Shown: piece after piece, positions 62,618 to 64,000 of the stretch
Numbering within the stretch: position 1 is the stretch's first letter
How the letters are laid out: every line of letters starts with the position of its first letter
Assembly: GCF_040403615.1 (NCBI RefSeq)
Contig: NZ_JBBAKG010000001.1
Location: 119,399 to 183,398, forward strand
Length of the DNA stretch: 64,000 nt
Source of the DNA: Haliscomenobacter sp040403615
Lineage (GTDB): Bacteria > Bacteroidota > Bacteroidia > Chitinophagales > Saprospiraceae
Direction: 5' to 3'
The notes under the pieces: generated by a model
What the model was told of the DNA's origin: nothing
Databases searched by the model: none
What the model saw: only the letters and a program-made list of their open reading frames with translations
Made by a program: the position numbers and the translations under genes

Positions 62618-64000
62618 CTATTTTGTCTTGATAATGCTGGCCATGAGTCTGAGTCTGCTTTCGTGGACCGCTTGGGCTGACTGTTTGGCATCCTGATCAA
62701 ACTGTTTTTTTGTGGCTTTTACAATTCCGCTGAAGCGACGATCACCGGTTTTGCGATCACCGGTGGAATCAGCAGCAGTGGCAGCAGCCCCAGCTTTGAT
62801 TTTGTATCTGGCAAGAGTAGCAGGGCTAAGTTCTGACAGAGTTTCTTCCGAGACGCCTTGTCCCAGCTGTCTTAGATCAGATGTCAATACTGTTTTTGTA
62901 GTAGCACTGGATGGAATTGTGATACGAGCATGCTCTCGGTCCCGGCTCATGTCAACCACTTGTGCCGTTTGATCAATGTATCTTACAGTGTCGCCTATCT
63001 GTATCTTTTTCATGGACACACCACCAAGATTGACAGGCCGATCACCTGCATAGTTACCGTGGCCTTCCGCCATGTCTTGCTTAACAAAACCAATACCATC
63101 ACACTTGCCACATTTGTATTTCTTGGCACCTTGTTGGTTCATCGGATGAACTTCACCGTCGGGTGTTTTGTAAACATAACCCTTGCCATGACATCTCTTA
63201 CAACCAGTTTGCGTTCTCTTTATTGTAGGACCGGGCATGTGGTCTACTTCAGGGTATCCAGCCTCCGCCACACCTTGCCTTTTTGTGCGTGTTTGTTTTT
63301 CAGTATAGGCGACAGCATCTTCCAATGCCGCCAATCCCTTTTGTTCAGAGTTCTTGCTCAAGCCTGTATCGTATAGTTCATCACCGTTGTAGATACGAAC
63401 CTGCCAACCCATTCCTGTATCAACTAAATCGTGTCTAAAGTTGCCCACCTTGATAGATTTTACTACATTCAATCCGGAGCCTTCCGCCACACCTTCGTAT
63501 GTATTGTCAGACGCTGATCCAACAGGGGAGCCTAACTTACTATCGCCACCATCGCTACTACTTGGAAAATGCTTTGCTCGGCGTGCTTCTTTTTTTGCTG
63601 CTCTCAAATTATCACGGAGTGTATCTGGAAAATGTGAGTTTTTAATGCGTACTATTTCGTCTGGGGTAAACTCATCGTGGTCGTCTTGATCTATGTTATA
63701 ACTGGAGCCTTCTGCCATGCCTTGTTCTTCGCTGGCTTCACCACTGGCTGCCAGCGCCAATTCTTGTATGGCTCCCCAGTACTTTCTAGGAGCAATCATG
63801 GTATCACCGTCCCAGTCAATTACTGAGCCAAACTGATCCATCACATGATTGTAGGCGTTTTCTGAATCAATGAAAAATTTTACTTCATCATCAGGTCTAC
63901 CACCCTGCAGATTGTTCTTGTCCATACCTTGCTCTTTGAGAGCACCGTAATTTTTTAGTAGTATGTTAGCGTCCTGAACAAAATCAGCATCAATTTGATA
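62618..64000 (-). CDS. Probable processed structural polyprotein, 5' partial
   Basis: At least 460 residues; the frame stays open to the right edge (25 codons before ATG 63925), so the start is outside. Short modules are separated by five motifs of the form G/D-V/M-A/S-E-G/A (GMAEG, GVAEG, GVAEA, DMAEG, GVSEE), which resemble prohead protease sites. A DnaJ-like zinc block (CKRCHGKGYVY, then CGKCDGIGFV) is included. The C-terminus is Lys-rich. A packaged, cleaved protein is the best guess. Confidence 0.6.
   Translation of the reverse strand, partial: YQIDADFVQDANILLKNYGALKEQGMDKNNLQGGRPDDEVKFFIDSENAYNHVMDQFGSVIDWDGDTMIAPRKYWGAIQELALAASGEASEEQGMAEGSSYNIDQDDHDEFTPDEIVRIKNSHFPDTLRDNLRAAKKEARRAKHFPSSSDGGDSKLGSPVGSASDNTYEGVAEGSGLNVVKSIKVGNFRHDLVDTGMGWQVRIYNGDELYDTGLSKNSEQKGLAALEDAVAYTEKQTRTKRQGVAEAGYPEVDHMPGPTIKRTQTGCKRCHGKGYVYKTPDGEVHPMNQQGAKKYKCGKCDGIGFVKQDMAEGHGNYAGDRPVNLGGVSMKKIQIGDTVRYIDQTAQVVDMSRDREHARITIPSSATTKTVLTSDLRQLGQGVSEETLSELSPATLARYKIKAGAAATAADSTGDRKTGDRRFSGIVKATKKQFDQDAKQSAQAVHESRLRLMASIIKTK

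Noticed and set aside
1..64000. CRISPR array or insertion sequence
   Set aside because: No regularly spaced direct repeats and no transposase were seen; the only tandem repeat is the 63-bp HIT start.

Overview
The window looks like part of a large T4-like tailed phage (myovirus) genome. It encodes a family B DNA polymerase (gp43 type), a gp45-type sliding clamp, a T4 RNase H-type 5' nuclease, a DsbA-like DNA-binding protein, ThyX, a MazG-like pyrophosphohydrolase, a MoxR/VWA pair and about 30 tRNA genes. Genes are tightly packed with many ATGA overlaps, and nearly all lie on the minus strand. Host-like genes (RpoZ, full-length IscS, rubrerythrin, an exported Ala/Lys-rich protein) suggest a proteobacterial host, perhaps a betaproteobacterium; this is inference. 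No head, tail or terminase genes are in view, so the window covers early/middle metabolism plus possible capsid-internal proteins at 10.7-12.5 kb and 62.6-64 kb.

Layout. 0-3.4 kb: sugar and surface genes (glycosyltransferase-like, DegT aminotransferase, epimerase). 3.4-10.7 kb: small conserved phage proteins, ThyX and the MoxR/VWA pair. 10.7-13.4 kb: a possible virion protein, RNA polymerase omega, rubrerythrin. 13.5-28 kb: a long tRNA array that ends (minus strand) in a circularly permuted tmRNA. The array is interrupted by accessory cassettes: an asparagine synthase-like gene, HNH, RNase H-like, a plus-strand methyltransferase, and an SGNH / radical SAM / P-loop-like trio. 28-39 kb: class II aldolase, IscS, and a dense field of tiny proteins with a recurrent paralogous family. 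39-55 kb: 7-deazaguanine genes (QueE, QueD, QueD-like, FolE, DpdA-like) interleaved with glycosyltransferases, B12-type radical SAM enzymes, GalE and a short DegT. 55-60.7 kb: replication core (clamp, an unusual methyltransferase-like protein, polymerase, DsbA-like). 60.7-64 kb: glycosyltransferase-like, P-loop-like and a possible structural polyprotein running off the right edge.

How the genes may work together. FolE, QueD and QueE make 7-carboxy-7-deazaguanine and the DpdA-like enzyme would insert a deazaguanine into DNA; no QueC is in view. IscS could supply sulfur for the four radical SAM enzymes seen here. The tRNAs cover all 20 amino acids and, with the tmRNA, form a near-complete phage decoding and ribosome-rescue kit. 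RpoZ may act on host RNA polymerase. Nineteen minus-strand promoters share a -35 close to TTGACC/TTGACA, a spacer of exactly 17 bp and a TATAAT-like -10; several drive leaderless genes. GATAAATA motifs resemble T4-like late promoters.

Limits. All family names come from reading the sequence by eye. Folds and promoters were paired by hand and no database was searched.
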